Assembly (NCBI GenBank): GCA_039583875.1
Contig: CM077162.1
Coordinates: forward strand, 63,408,822-63,472,821
Direction of reading: 5' to 3'
Length of the DNA: 64,000 bases
Source of the DNA: Platanthera guangdongensis
Lineage: Eukaryota; Streptophyta; Magnoliopsida; Asparagales; Orchidaceae
Under the pieces are notes generated by a model. That model saw only the letters and a list, made by a program, of their open reading frames with translations. It searched no databases and was not told the DNA's origin. The translations under genes and the position numbers were made by a program. Positions 30,383-40,909 of the stretch are shown piece by piece. The stretch's first letter is position 1; every line of letters begins with the position of its first letter.

Positions 30383-32257
30383 TGTTGGATCCCTAGTTGA
30401 TTTGGGCTAGGTTCACTAACTTAGGATGTGACCTAACATGTGTAGCTAGGGTCAAATTTGTGTCCTAGAGTCTAGGCCAAGTCCTTAGAGTCAATCTCAG
30501 ATGGACAAGCTATCAACAAGACCATGAGAGACTAAAGACTTAGAAGATTTCAAGACTAAGTCAAATGAGTTCGACGTTCGTCGAACTCAGGTCGATGAAA
30601 GGCATTCTCAGCTCGACGATCTTGGGATATTTCTCTGAGCTGAGCTCGACGATCTTCGTTCTCTAGTCGACGAAAACTGGGATACTTCAACAAACTAAAG
30701 ACAGGATAACTCCAGATTATTCTAAGTCCAACTTCAGGCTTTGGTCGACGAACAAGATTCTGAGCTTGACGAATATGGACTTCAACTTCTCAGTTCGACG
30801 ACGTCAACTTCTCTGGTCGACGAACTCAGTACTCTATTTGACGAATTCTGGAACCAGAAGATTTATGTTGACACTTAGGGCATGTGTCATCACCAACTTA
30901 TGTTGACAGACAGAATATCAGTCAACACAAAATATTTGACTAAATCCAGAATTGTTGCTGAACTCCAGTCGACGAATGAAATTGTCAGCTCGAAGAACTT
31001 CAGACAGAAAAGGCAAAGGTTCTGAAGCATGCAAGTTCTGTTATCAGCTCGACGAACTTGGAACTTAGCTCGACGAACAGAAGCTGTCTGGTCGACGAAT
31101 ACAACATCTCAGTTCGACGAACTTGTAACTCAGCTCGTCTAATTCTGTTATTCGTTCGACGATTCTAGACATAGCCATTTCCGGCATTCAATCCTCACTC
31201 AAATGCAATAATTCCTGACAGATTAATGACTCAAACATTCTCTGAATGTAACCGTTAGAGGAAGCATTAATTACAGTCTTCTTCAGGAATATTACTTGCT
31301 GATTTTCCACGGGGTAGTTGAGGAAATGATTAAATGCCGATTATTCTCAAGGCGTCAGCATTAATTACAGAGGATTCAAATTTTTTAAAAGATATAGAAG
31401 AAAAGAAGATCGAGAATCAGAGAGAGAAAAACGAACACGTGAACAAGAATATACTCAGTCAGAAAAATATAGACACACACAGACTGACTACAAAAATTCA
31501 AAAAGTAGCAGAAGAGCTTCACACAAGAAGAATATATACAAAAAGCTCACAGTGATAGGAAGTGATATTCATTCAGAAGAAGAAGAACAATCATACTATA
31601 TCAAGAGTCTTCTTCTTCAACATTCCCTCCAGGACTTCCAAGAACAACAGATATCAAATCAGTCAAGAAGATCTTGCATCACTGCTTGTCAAGAACTCTG
31701 ATTGAAGACCTATCACCCTGCAGCAAAGCTCTAGATCTTCCCTAAATCATTCTACATCTCAGGGGGAGCTGTTTGCTAACATCATTCCACATAAGTCTTC
31801 TCTATGTTTGTTGACAGAGAAGATAAAATCACTCTCTCACACCCTCCTATACAAAGGGTTGTCATCTCCCTTCAAAAGTGATTCCTGGTTGCAAGTCTCC
31901 TCATCAAAACACTTGAGTTGGTTTTTGGGGACCTGATCAAAACCCATTGGTGTCAGGCACCTGATCAAAAACCTGAGTGGATTCCTACTAAGGGTGGTAG
32001 AAGAGTGGACTACCCAGATTTGGGGAACCACTATAAATTTCTTGTATCGTCTGGTTGCTTATATTTTTTTTGTTTTTGTTGTGTGGCGGTGATTAGGTTT
32101 AATATTATCTATATTTCAGTTTTCTATTCACTGCACTTCTTCAGTTTACAGCAAAAGCTGTAGCAGCACTTGTATTTGGACATAACCAAAAATTTAAATA
32201 TACTCTATTCACCCCCCCCCCCCCTCTAGAGTATTGTAGACCTAACCCTCACTTTCA
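30383..32257 (+). repeat. SireB 5' LTR (1,875 bp)
   Basis: TGTTGGATCCC to CTCACTTTCA. TCGACGA/TCGTCGA motifs fill 30570-31170. A TATA-like TATATACAAA lies at 31534-31543. Several GTCGAC sites present in the 3' LTR read GTTGAC or GTCATC here. A C run at 32212-32223 lies near the end. Confidence 0.93.
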
Positions 32258-32259
32258 AT

Positions 32260-32271
32260 TAGTATCAGAGC
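32260..32271 (+). other. SireB primer binding site (one mismatch)
   Basis: TAGTATCAGAGC two bases after the LTR, against the usual TGGTATCAGAGC. AGCAAG|GTTCC just beyond could be a splice donor. Confidence 0.8.
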
Positions 32272-32367
32272 AAGGTTCCTTTGGTTGCACAAGTTAATCC
32301 TTGAACCAAAGATCCTTTGTTAGATCTATATATCACTTTGTTCACATTTTAAAGTAGAACCACAACC

Positions 32368-33332
32368 ATTCAACAGAACAAAGATTATGCAAGCACTAGA
32401 ACTCTAGTTTGAAACTTGCAAAAGTTTGGAATCTGGAAGGCAAGAATCAAGTTGTATATGAATTCTATTGATGAAGATATATTTGCTTCCATCTTAACAG
32501 GAGTACCTCCAGCACCTGCAGCTCCTCCAAGCACTTCCACAAATATGACTGCAGTACCTCCTCCAGACTATAATGATGCTTATAGGAAATCCAAGATGGC
32601 TGATGCAAAAGCCATGAACATATTAGCACAAACAATGTCTGATGACATTTTCCAGAAGGTTGCTGAGTGTACATCAGCAAAAGACATTTGGGACTCCCTA
32701 AACCAAATGGTTAATGGATCATCTGATGAAAGGAATGATAGGAGATCAAATCTCATATCCCAATATGAGAATTTTAAGAAACTGGAAGCTGAGACAGTGT
32801 CAGAGATGTACAATAGATTAAGCTCAATTATTAATGAGCTAAAAACTCTGGATAAGGTCATCACTCTCACTGAAGTGAATGACAAAATTTTGATGTGTTT
32901 CCCAAGCTCATGGGACACAAGAATTTGACCCACAAGGAGGCCAGATGCCTGAATGAGAAGTCAACTGAATCTCTACTTGGAAAACTAAAATCTTATGAGC
33001 AGTTAATTAAGACAAGGGAGGCTGCTGAACAAAGAACATCTCCTGCAGCCAAAAGAGATCAGAACATAGCATTCAAAGCCTCAGAAGAATCAGAATCTTC
33101 AACATCAAATGAAGAACTTATAAGTCTCTTGGCTAAGAGATTTTTCAAGATGGCTAGAAAAGACTTCAGGAGGAAGTCAGCAAGAAAGGATGACAGGCCA
33201 AACTATGATAAGACACCAACAAAGGAAGTGGTGTGTTATGGATGCAGAAAGCCTGGGCACTTCCTATCTGAGTGCCCAGAGAATCAGAAGAAAGAGAAGA
33301 GAAGAGAAAAGGAAAAGGATTCCAGAAAGTAG
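32368..33332 (+). pseudogene. SireB gag: capsid and zinc knuckle
   Basis: UBN2-type copia capsid. The start codon is ATT where SireA has ATG (32368-32370), and a TGA at about 32408 interrupts STRTLV*NLQKFGIW. From 32416 the text is clean: KARIKLYMNSIDEDIF, AKDIWDSLNQMVNGS and MYNRLSSIINELKTLDK. A short frame slip lies near 32925 (SSWDTRI). The downstream part holds KRFFKMARKDFRRKS and an intact CCHC knuckle CYGCRKPGHFLSEC (about 33235-33276). A TAG at 33330 ends this stretch, but the same frame continues beyond. Confidence 0.87.
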
Positions 33333-34514
33333 TTCACCAGCAAACCCTCTTCCAGCAAACACAAGAGGAAGGAAAAGGGGTTTGTAGCTGAGACTTGGAG
33401 TGAGACTGAAGAGGAGTCAACATCTTCAAGCTCCAGTGAAGATGAAGAAGAAGAGAGATCAAAAGAGGTTTGTCTCATGCCAATTGATGCCTCAAGAAGC
33501 AACTCAGAAGAAGGACATTCAGACAATGAGGAAGCTTCTGAATCAGAAGCTGATCAGGTATTATCATGGTTTGATTATAATTCTGAATCTTTTAAATGAG
33601 ATTTTAAATCATGTGTTTAGACTTAATCAACTCTGACAAGGAAATCAAACTTCTCAGAGACAAGCAAGTTAACTATGATAGCTTAGTATTAGAAAATACA
33701 AAATTGAAAATGAAATAGATATGTTTAGTGAACAAATCACCCTTCTGAAAGATGAATTAAATAAGGCAAAACAGCTAGAAGAATCACTAAATGGAAGAAG
33801 CAAACAACTAGCAGAAATCACTAACACATCTAATGCTAGATTTAATGAAAGTAAGTTAAGGATTAGGTGCATCATCTAGTGAACCACCTGATATTCAGAA
33901 AAACCATCTATCACAACCCATCAATTTTATTTCTGAGAAAGGAAAGAAGAATACTGATCAAGTAAATAAGGTAAATAAAATTCTTGAACAAATTAAAACT
34001 AAGGACAAAATGGAAAAACAGAAAACCAAATAAAAACAAAGTTCAGCAATTTTTGTCGACCTCGGATCGACGAAAAGGGGCCAGTTCATCGAACCCAAAT
34101 CGACGAACTCTGAAAGCCAACCATAGTTATCATTATTTGTCTAACTGCGATCGATGAACTTTGTATGGTTCGTCGAGCAGAGATCAACGAACATGGGGCG
34201 CAGAGAATGAACATGTTTATTCTCTGGGCAGAGATGGACGATCTCAACTCAATTCGTCGAACTCTGGTCGACGAACTTACATAAATTTGTCGAACCCAGG
34301 AAGACTTAACCAAAACTTTAACTTTAACAGAAACTTAAAAACTTCTAGGAAATCATTTAATCCCCTAGCTGACTGGACCATTCCACCTAGGAGATACCAC
34401 CCCCTAGGATATAAATCCCAGCCAAAATTTTATGTTATTTCTAGTTTCTCCTATTAGGCATACAAAGGGCCCAAGGCAACCTGGGTCAAAAATCACTAAT
34501 TATTTATATTGCAT
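33333..34514 (+). pseudogene. SireB gag C-terminal part: coiled coil, SNxRR repeats
   Basis: Acidic Ser-rich text (STSSSSSEDEEEERSKE), then a coiled coil broken by frameshifts near 33600 and 33700. The family-conserved LEESLNGRSKQLAEIT follows near 33777. Positions 34050-34290 contain TCGTCGA/TCGACGA motifs that encode short Arg-Arg-containing units. The gag end is conserved with the other elements: IPPRRYHPLGYKSQP, then TWVKNH and TAA near 34497. The following ATTTATATTGCAT resembles the acceptor-like site ahead of pol in SireA, C and D, with CAG changed to CAT. Confidence 0.75.
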
Positions 34515-35911
34515 GTGAAGAAGTGTCCAGGGGTAAATGAAACTTGGTACCTGGACAGTGGCTGCTCCAAGCATATGACTGGCAGCAAGGACATCCTATT
34601 CAACTACAAGTCCAAATTGGGGCCAAAGGATATCTTTGGTGACTCAAAATGTGGTCAGTCAGAAGGAGTTGGAGAAGTGAGAATAGGGGCTGTCACATTC
34701 AGAAAAGTGATATATGTAAGTGGACTGAAGCATAACCTCATCTCCATAAGTCAATTATGTGATAATGGTTATCAGGTATACTTTAACCCTTCTACTTGCT
34801 CTATCATTGATAAAAACAACCAAACTGTTTTAACTGGAAGTAGACAAGGCAACATTTATCTAGTAAATTTTTCTTCTGCCACAACTGATATCTGCTTGCT
34901 GAATTTAACTAGTAATCAGAATGATTTATGGCACAAAAGACTAGGACATGTAAATCTGAAAAATATTGCTAGGTTATCTAAGCACAACCTTGTTAGAGGT
35001 CTACCTTCTGCCCCCTACAAGAAGGAAGGTCTATGCAGGGCTTGTCAATTAGGCAAGCAAACTAAAACTACTTTCAAATCAATTAATAAGAGTGAGTTAC
35101 CTAGGATCTTGTACTTGCTACACTTGAACCTTTTTGGACCCATTGCAGTACAAAGCCTAGGAGGTAAATCCTACACTTTAGTTATAGTGGATGAATTCTC
35201 CAGGTTCAGTTGGGTATTCTTTCTGAGAACAAAGTCAGATACATTCAAGGTTCTTACAGATTTTCTTAGGACCATACAGATTGAGTTCTCTACTCATGTT
35301 GCATTGATCAGCAGTGATCATGGCACAGAGTTTGAGTCTCTTCTTATGCATGAGTTCTGTGAGAAGGAAGGTATCAGGCATTGCTTCTCAGCTCCTAGAA
35401 CTCCCCAACAAAATGGGGTAGCTGAAAGGAAAATATAACACTCATTGAAGCTGCAGGTACATTACTTGCTGATGCATACATACCACTAACCTTTTGGGCA
35501 GAGGCTGTAAGCACAGCAAACTATGTCCTGAATAGGAGTTTAATTCACAAACTAAAGAATAGGACTCCCTATGAATTGCTCAAAGGGAAGAAACCTAAAA
35601 TTAACTATTTTAAAGTATTTTGTTGTACCTGCTATATACACAATAACAACAAGAAATACATTAGAAAGTTTGAAGCTAAGGCTGAAGTGGGAGTCTTTCT
35701 AGGATACTCCCAAGTAAGCAAGGCTTATAGGGTATTCAATAAATCAACATTAAAAGTAGAAGAGTCAATTCATGTTTCTTTTGATGAAACTAACATGTAT
35801 TGCAAGGAGAAAGAAGTTTCTACCATTAGCAACTTTCAGGTACCCCACTTGTGTGAGACATTGGATGGACTAAACCTCACCCAAGAGGTTCCCACTCATC
35901 CCTCTCCATAG
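34515..35911 (+). pseudogene. SireB pol: protease and integrase
   Basis: Protease TWYLDSGCSKHMTGSK with catalytic Asp, GLKHNLISISQLCDNGY, pre-integrase DLWHKRLGHVNLKN, and zinc-binding GLCRACQLGKQ. The integrase core has LLHLNLFGP (first catalytic Asp replaced by Asn), ISSDHGTEFESL and APRTPQQNGVAERK. Frame is lost at about 35437 just after the catalytic Glu region, then resumes: NYVLNRSLIHKLKN, ELLKGKKPKINYFKVF and LGYSQVSKAYRVFNK. A TAG near 35909 lies in the linker before RT. Both the Asn change and the frameshift would abolish integration. Confidence 0.88.
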
Positions 35912-37518
35912 GTCATTGAAGATAGTGAAGAAGATGAAGCTGAAGAACATGAGCCTCAACCAACCACAAATATAATTCCATAAGAGGAATTTATTCAAAA
36001 TATTATTGCACAACCAATTCCACCCACTGATTTTGTCACACTTAGGGATCACCCCAGATCTCAAGTAATTGGAGACATTTCAACAGGTGTACAGACAAGG
36101 CATCAACTCAACCAAGACTTGATGCATGCCTGTTTTCTCTCTCAGGTTGAACGTCTAACCATTCTTGATGCTGAGCAAGATCTCTACTGGATCCTTGCAA
36201 TACAAGAGGAACTAAATCAATTTGAGAGATGTAGAGTTTGGGATTTGGTTCCAATACCCCAAAACTATCCAGTTATTGGAACCAAATGGGTTTTCAGGAA
36301 TAAGCTTAATGCCCAAGGAGTTATTGTGAGGAACAAGGCTAGGCTTGTTGCTCAAGGATATAGGCAAGAGGAAGGAATTGACTATGATCAGACCTTTGCA
36401 ATAGTTGAAAGGTTGGAAGCTATAAGGATTTTCCTTGCCTATACAGCATTCAAAAGATTCAAAGTCTTTCAAATGGATGTGAAAAGTGCCTTCTTAAATG
36501 GAGTGCTACAATAAGAGGTTTATGTAGAACAACCTCCGGGTTTTGTTTCTCCAACTTATCCCTCTAATGTTTTTAGATTAAATAAGGCTCTTTATGGTTT
36601 AATGCAAGCTCTAAGAGCTTGGTATAAGACCTTAGCAAGTTTCTTATTAGAGCATAAATTTACAAGAGGAACTGTAGATAAAACACTTTTTACTAGACAA
36701 CATAAGGACCAAATATTGTTAATACAAATCTATGTAGATAACATTATATTTGGCTATACAGATTCAAAATTGTGCAAGAGGTTTTCTGACCTCATGCATT
36801 CTAAATTTGAAATGAGTAGCATGGGAGAGCTTTCATATTTCCTTGGTCTCCAAGTGAAACAACTCCCTGATGGCATCTTCATCTCACAAGCAAAGTATGT
36901 TAAAGAACTTCTAAAGAAGTTTGGGATGGCTGATGCCTCAGCAAAGAAAACTCCCATGGCCACAAATGCTGTTGTGGACTCTGATATATAAAGAGTTGTC
37001 CTGATCTAGGCCTATAGTATCCTACTGAATCAGAATTTAGGTTAACTGGATACTCTGATGCTGATTTTACTGGATGCAGGGTAGATAGAAAAAGTACTTC
37101 AGGAACTTGTCAGTTCCTGGGTATGAGACTAGTATCTTTGTTTTGTAAGAAGTAAACATCAGTGTCAACATCCACTACTGAAGCAGAATATATTGCAGCA
37201 GACAGCTGTTGTTCACAGATGCTGTGGATACAAAATCAACTTCTAGATTATGGGTTCAACTTAAATAATTCAACCCTATTCTGTGATAATACTAGTACTA
37301 TAGCCATAGCATAAAATCTAGTTCACCATAGTAGGAAAAAATATATTGACATAAGACATCATTTCATTAGGGAGTGTGTAGACAAAAATAAGATTAAGCT
37401 TGTCTATATCTACACCGATTTACAAAAAGCTAATATATTCACCAAACCTCTGGATGAGAAAAATCATGCTTTCTTTCTAAATCAGCTGGGAATGATCAAT
37501 GGAGAAGACTTAGCTTAA
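35912..37518 (+). pseudogene. SireB reverse transcriptase and RNase H
   Basis: The linker with [14 protein letters not shown] leads into [72 protein letters not shown], a stop, [13 protein letters not shown], and YVDNIIFGYTDS, where the second Asp of YVDD is Asn. After VVDSD (36985) about 70 codons are missing compared with SireC, and the text resumes at SCPDLGL-like sequence. RNase H follows with several stops: [32 protein letters not shown] and a degenerate RKKYIDIRHHFI. Pol ends with TAA at 37516-37518. Confidence 0.86.
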
Positions 37519-37916
37519 GTTCTGTCTGCATTCGACGAATTTTCCAAAGTTCGTCGAACGGAGTTCGACGAACCGGGGAAGGTTTGAGAGATATCCGTCG
37601 AACGGAGTTCGCCGAATTCTCTGTGTGAAACAATTTTCGTCGACCGGAGCTCAACGAACTTTGCTTCAGAAGATATTCATCGGTCGGAGTTCGACGAATT
37701 ATCTTCAAGTCTTCTGAATGAGATCGACGAATTACTTATTATTAACTCATTTCGTCGACCTCAGTTCGAAGAATTAATTGTATTTTCGTGGAACGGAGTT
37801 TGTCGATTCATATTCAGGAAAACCTTATATCTAGGTTTTCTTCGACCTCCATCCCGCGCTTTTTGTTCCCTTGTACATGATCGTCATTTTCTCTGTCTTT
37901 CTTGCAGGTGATCTCA
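37519..37916 (+). other. SireB pol-ORF3 spacer with splice-acceptor-like site
   Basis: About 400 nt without a gene, dense in TTCGTCGA...TTCGACGAA palindromes (37530-37800). It ends in the pyrimidine tract TTTCTCTGTCTTTCTTGCAG (37888-37907), nine nt before the ORF3 ATG. SireC and SireD have the same layout. Confidence 0.7.
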
Positions 37917-40721
37917 ATGGTGGCTCTGGAAAGTAATCTCGCCGGAATGAAGTTTGACACAGGTTTTGACGTGGATTTCGACTCGTTTCAGCATTCTGAT
38001 CCAATCTTTCTATATATCCTGGAACTCCATGAAGAGCAGGAACTCAAAACCCTGATGACTAGGAGGATCAAACTACACAGCATGGAAATCAAAGAATGGG
38101 TATACACATTGTCGTCCACAGAATAGAATATCTTGACAAGCACCATCGCGGGTAACTCAATTTCTTTAACCACCGCAATCTTAATTGAGATTTTCGGATT
38201 TAAAAATGGAGAAGATGACCTCGAACTTGAAACGGAAGAGTCTGATATGATGTTGAACCTCATGGAATATGCTAGAGACAATCCCCATAAACTGTTGAAT
38301 AAACACTTGTCTGCGCCATATAAATTCTTAGCAGACTTGGTTGGTAAAGTACTACTGGGAAAACACACTGCACACAATTACATCACCAGACAACAGTTTC
38401 TGGTTATATGTGCAATTATCAACAAGAAGCAAATAGACTCGGCACAACTTCTGTTTGATTTGATAAAGAAGAAGAATACTAAGAAGGAAGTATATTTTGG
38501 AAAAATTCTAGGAATCTTCCTCCAGGAAAAGGCTGCTGAATCCCTGGTCTCCCCGACCATATTCATAAATGTCAGTAAAAGGCTGACCTGTGCCTTATTC
38601 GGCAGATGGGAGAGGACCATTACTAAGACCTCTCAGGCTTCCACCTCTTCCATCAAAGCTTCTAAAGGCACAAGGGGTGTCAAAGCCACTCCTCACCCTG
38701 CTGAAGAGAGCATTCCTTCCACATCTTCTCTTCCAGCCCCCCTTCCAACAACAACACAATCCCTAGTCACCCCATCTGTACCAATCCACATCATTGATAT
38801 TCCATCTTCCTCCCTTCAGGCAAATCAACCACCCACACCTCTTGAATCCCCTCAAGACACCTACATTTCCACACCACCACAGTCTACACTTCCCCCACAT
38901 TTATCTTCCATACCATCTTACATCCTACCCTCAGACACCATGATGCAAGATGCCACCCTTCCATCCCCATCAACATCTCACCTTCAGATCCCTGATGTTC
39001 CACCCTCCATTCCATCACTGGTTGCCACCTCTTCCACGCCAACTGCACCACCATCTACCACTTTCTCACTGGACCCCTCTACCATCTCCTCTATCATCAC
39101 CATCATCACTCCCATTCTTAAAACACTCATAGCAGAGGCCATTACACCTCTTGCTACAACCATTACCTCCTTATATGCTCAAATATCTGCTCTTACTGCT
39201 GCCCCCTCCTCAGTCAGGGGTCTGGCCTCAGTTCTCACTGAACCTAAGCAGGGGGAGATGTCTGATGATGAAGCATCAGCTATAGCTTCAGATACTTCAG
39301 CCCCAGCTATAGATAAAGATTTAATTGATTTTATTGATACTAATATGGACATTGATGAAACTGTTGGTGATTTTATCCTCAATCCCACAGTTAATTTACA
39401 AGCATTGCTGAAAACTTTTGATACTGTATATATGCATCCTCTTCCAGCAACATTCACTAAGCTACATTTGGCTATTGTGCCTTATACTTCTCCTGTCAGT
39501 CCAGCAGTTGCTCAGTAACTATGTGACAGTTTTGAAATTCCAGTTTCTGCACCAACCTCTGCAGTCATTCCATCCTCTCTAGAAGCTATCTCAGCACCAA
39601 TCTTTGTGATGGATGACTCCCCTATGCCAGATCTAGATGAGTTGATCTTGGCTGACATTGAAGAAGAAAATAAGGAAGTAGCTGAAAGCTCTGTCCCAGT
39701 TACTTCTGATTCTTGTATAGTCTCTTCTTCAACTCCTGTTGAAACTGCAGCCTTTGAAACTTCTGCTCCTGCTACAGAAAAGACTGTTATTTATGACAAA
39801 GCCTTCAAAGCATTGGATGCTCTATATGATAACCCTCAGGGTTCTGCAAGTTATAATGATGAAGATGATGATGAAGAAGATTCAGATGAAGAAACTGCCA
39901 AGAAGAAGAAGAAAATGTTGTCAAAGAAAAGGAAAGCCCCTCCTCCTCCTGCTGCTAAGCCAAACCCAAAGAATGACACTCCATTCTATATTCTCCAAAA
40001 TATTACTCCTTATAAAGGAATGCCAGCATGGATGTGTTTATCATAAAATCAATAAAAGGAGAAGAAAAGAAGTAGAAAATATTCTCCTCCACCAGTTCAT
40101 AAGTATAGAAGAGATCCACCTCCTCCACCTCCTCCATCAGCTGGTGTCACTGGATCTAGCTCTCAGAGATCTACCCCTATGTAAACTTATCAGAGACATC
40201 AAGGGGGATCTTCTGGAAGCAGTCAGCAAAGGCATCATTCTTCAGGAAATCAACAACAGCAACATCAACATCAACAGCATCAGCAGCAACATCCAACTCT
40301 CTCTACAGAACAGAAAACTGACAGTCCCAACAGGCCAGATTCACCTCCTGTTCCTTTTGAAGATCCTGAAATAGCAAATATTGCTAAAATGGCCAGGTTC
40401 CAGGAACTTGTTGGTCTATCCTTGATTAATAAAGCAAAAGCTGAAGGCAAAGATATAACAGGATATTCCACTATGTCCAAATACAGGAAGGAAGAACTCA
40501 AGAGATTTGACAAAGAAAATAAATTGTTCAATATTGATGAGTACAGGAAGCTACATCCTGAAGCAGTTGTCCCCAAAACTACATCACTGAAGATTATTGG
40601 GGCAGCTGACATGACAATGACACAGGCATAGGCTTTGGATCCTAAAAGAGAGATAGTGTTTGCAAAGCCAGGTGAAAAGACTAAAGAAGACAAGCCCATG
40701 GAGAAGAAGCAGAAGAAGTAA
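37917..40721 (+). pseudogene. SireB ORF3 (third ORF, 934 codons), function unknown
   Basis: One frame from ATG 37917 to TAA 40719-40721, broken only by stops at 38124, 39516, 40044, 40053, 40182 and 40629; no frameshift. Residues 1-230: conserved domain (MKFDTGFDVDFDSF, EIKEWVYT, KFLADLVGKVLLGKHTAHNY, INVSKRLTCALFGRWER). Then a Pro/Ser/Thr-rich linker; a helix-prone stretch (TPLATTITSLYAQISAL) followed by KQGEM; TVGDFILNPTVNLQALLKTF; LYDNP plus an acidic run; KKKKKMLSKKRK (nuclear-localisation-like); DTPFYILQNI; Pro and Gln/His-rich parts; and the conserved end LHPEAVVPKT. No signal peptide or membrane segment is seen. The N-terminal domain recalls plant transposon-associated domains such as Transposase_32, unverified. 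Confidence 0.8.
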
Positions 40722-40896
40722 TCCTTACTTTGTTTTAATTCCTCTTCATTTACTTTCAAACTGTGTTAACTGTTTAAACAAAGCTTATGTACATATATAT
40801 CTGCTGCATGTGTTAGTAATTCTCTGCCAGATATATCTTTTTCTTGCTTTGTTTATCTTTATGTTTATGCTCTGAGTCTATTAGTGACCTCACCCA
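40722..40896 (+). other. SireB 3' untranslated stretch
   Basis: About 175 nt, T-rich, between the ORF3 stop and the polypurine tract. No gene seen. Confidence 0.6.
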
Positions 40897-40909
40897 AATA
40901 GGGGGAGAT
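40897..40909 (+). other. SireB polypurine tract
   Basis: AATAGGGGGAGAT immediately before the 3' LTR (TATTGGATCCC, mutated TG). Confidence 0.9.

Noticed and set aside
37917..40721. ORF3 as an env-like glycoprotein
   Set aside because: No signal peptide, no hydrophobic membrane span and no Cys-rich ectodomain are visible. Composition is acidic/basic and Pro/Ser/Thr-rich.
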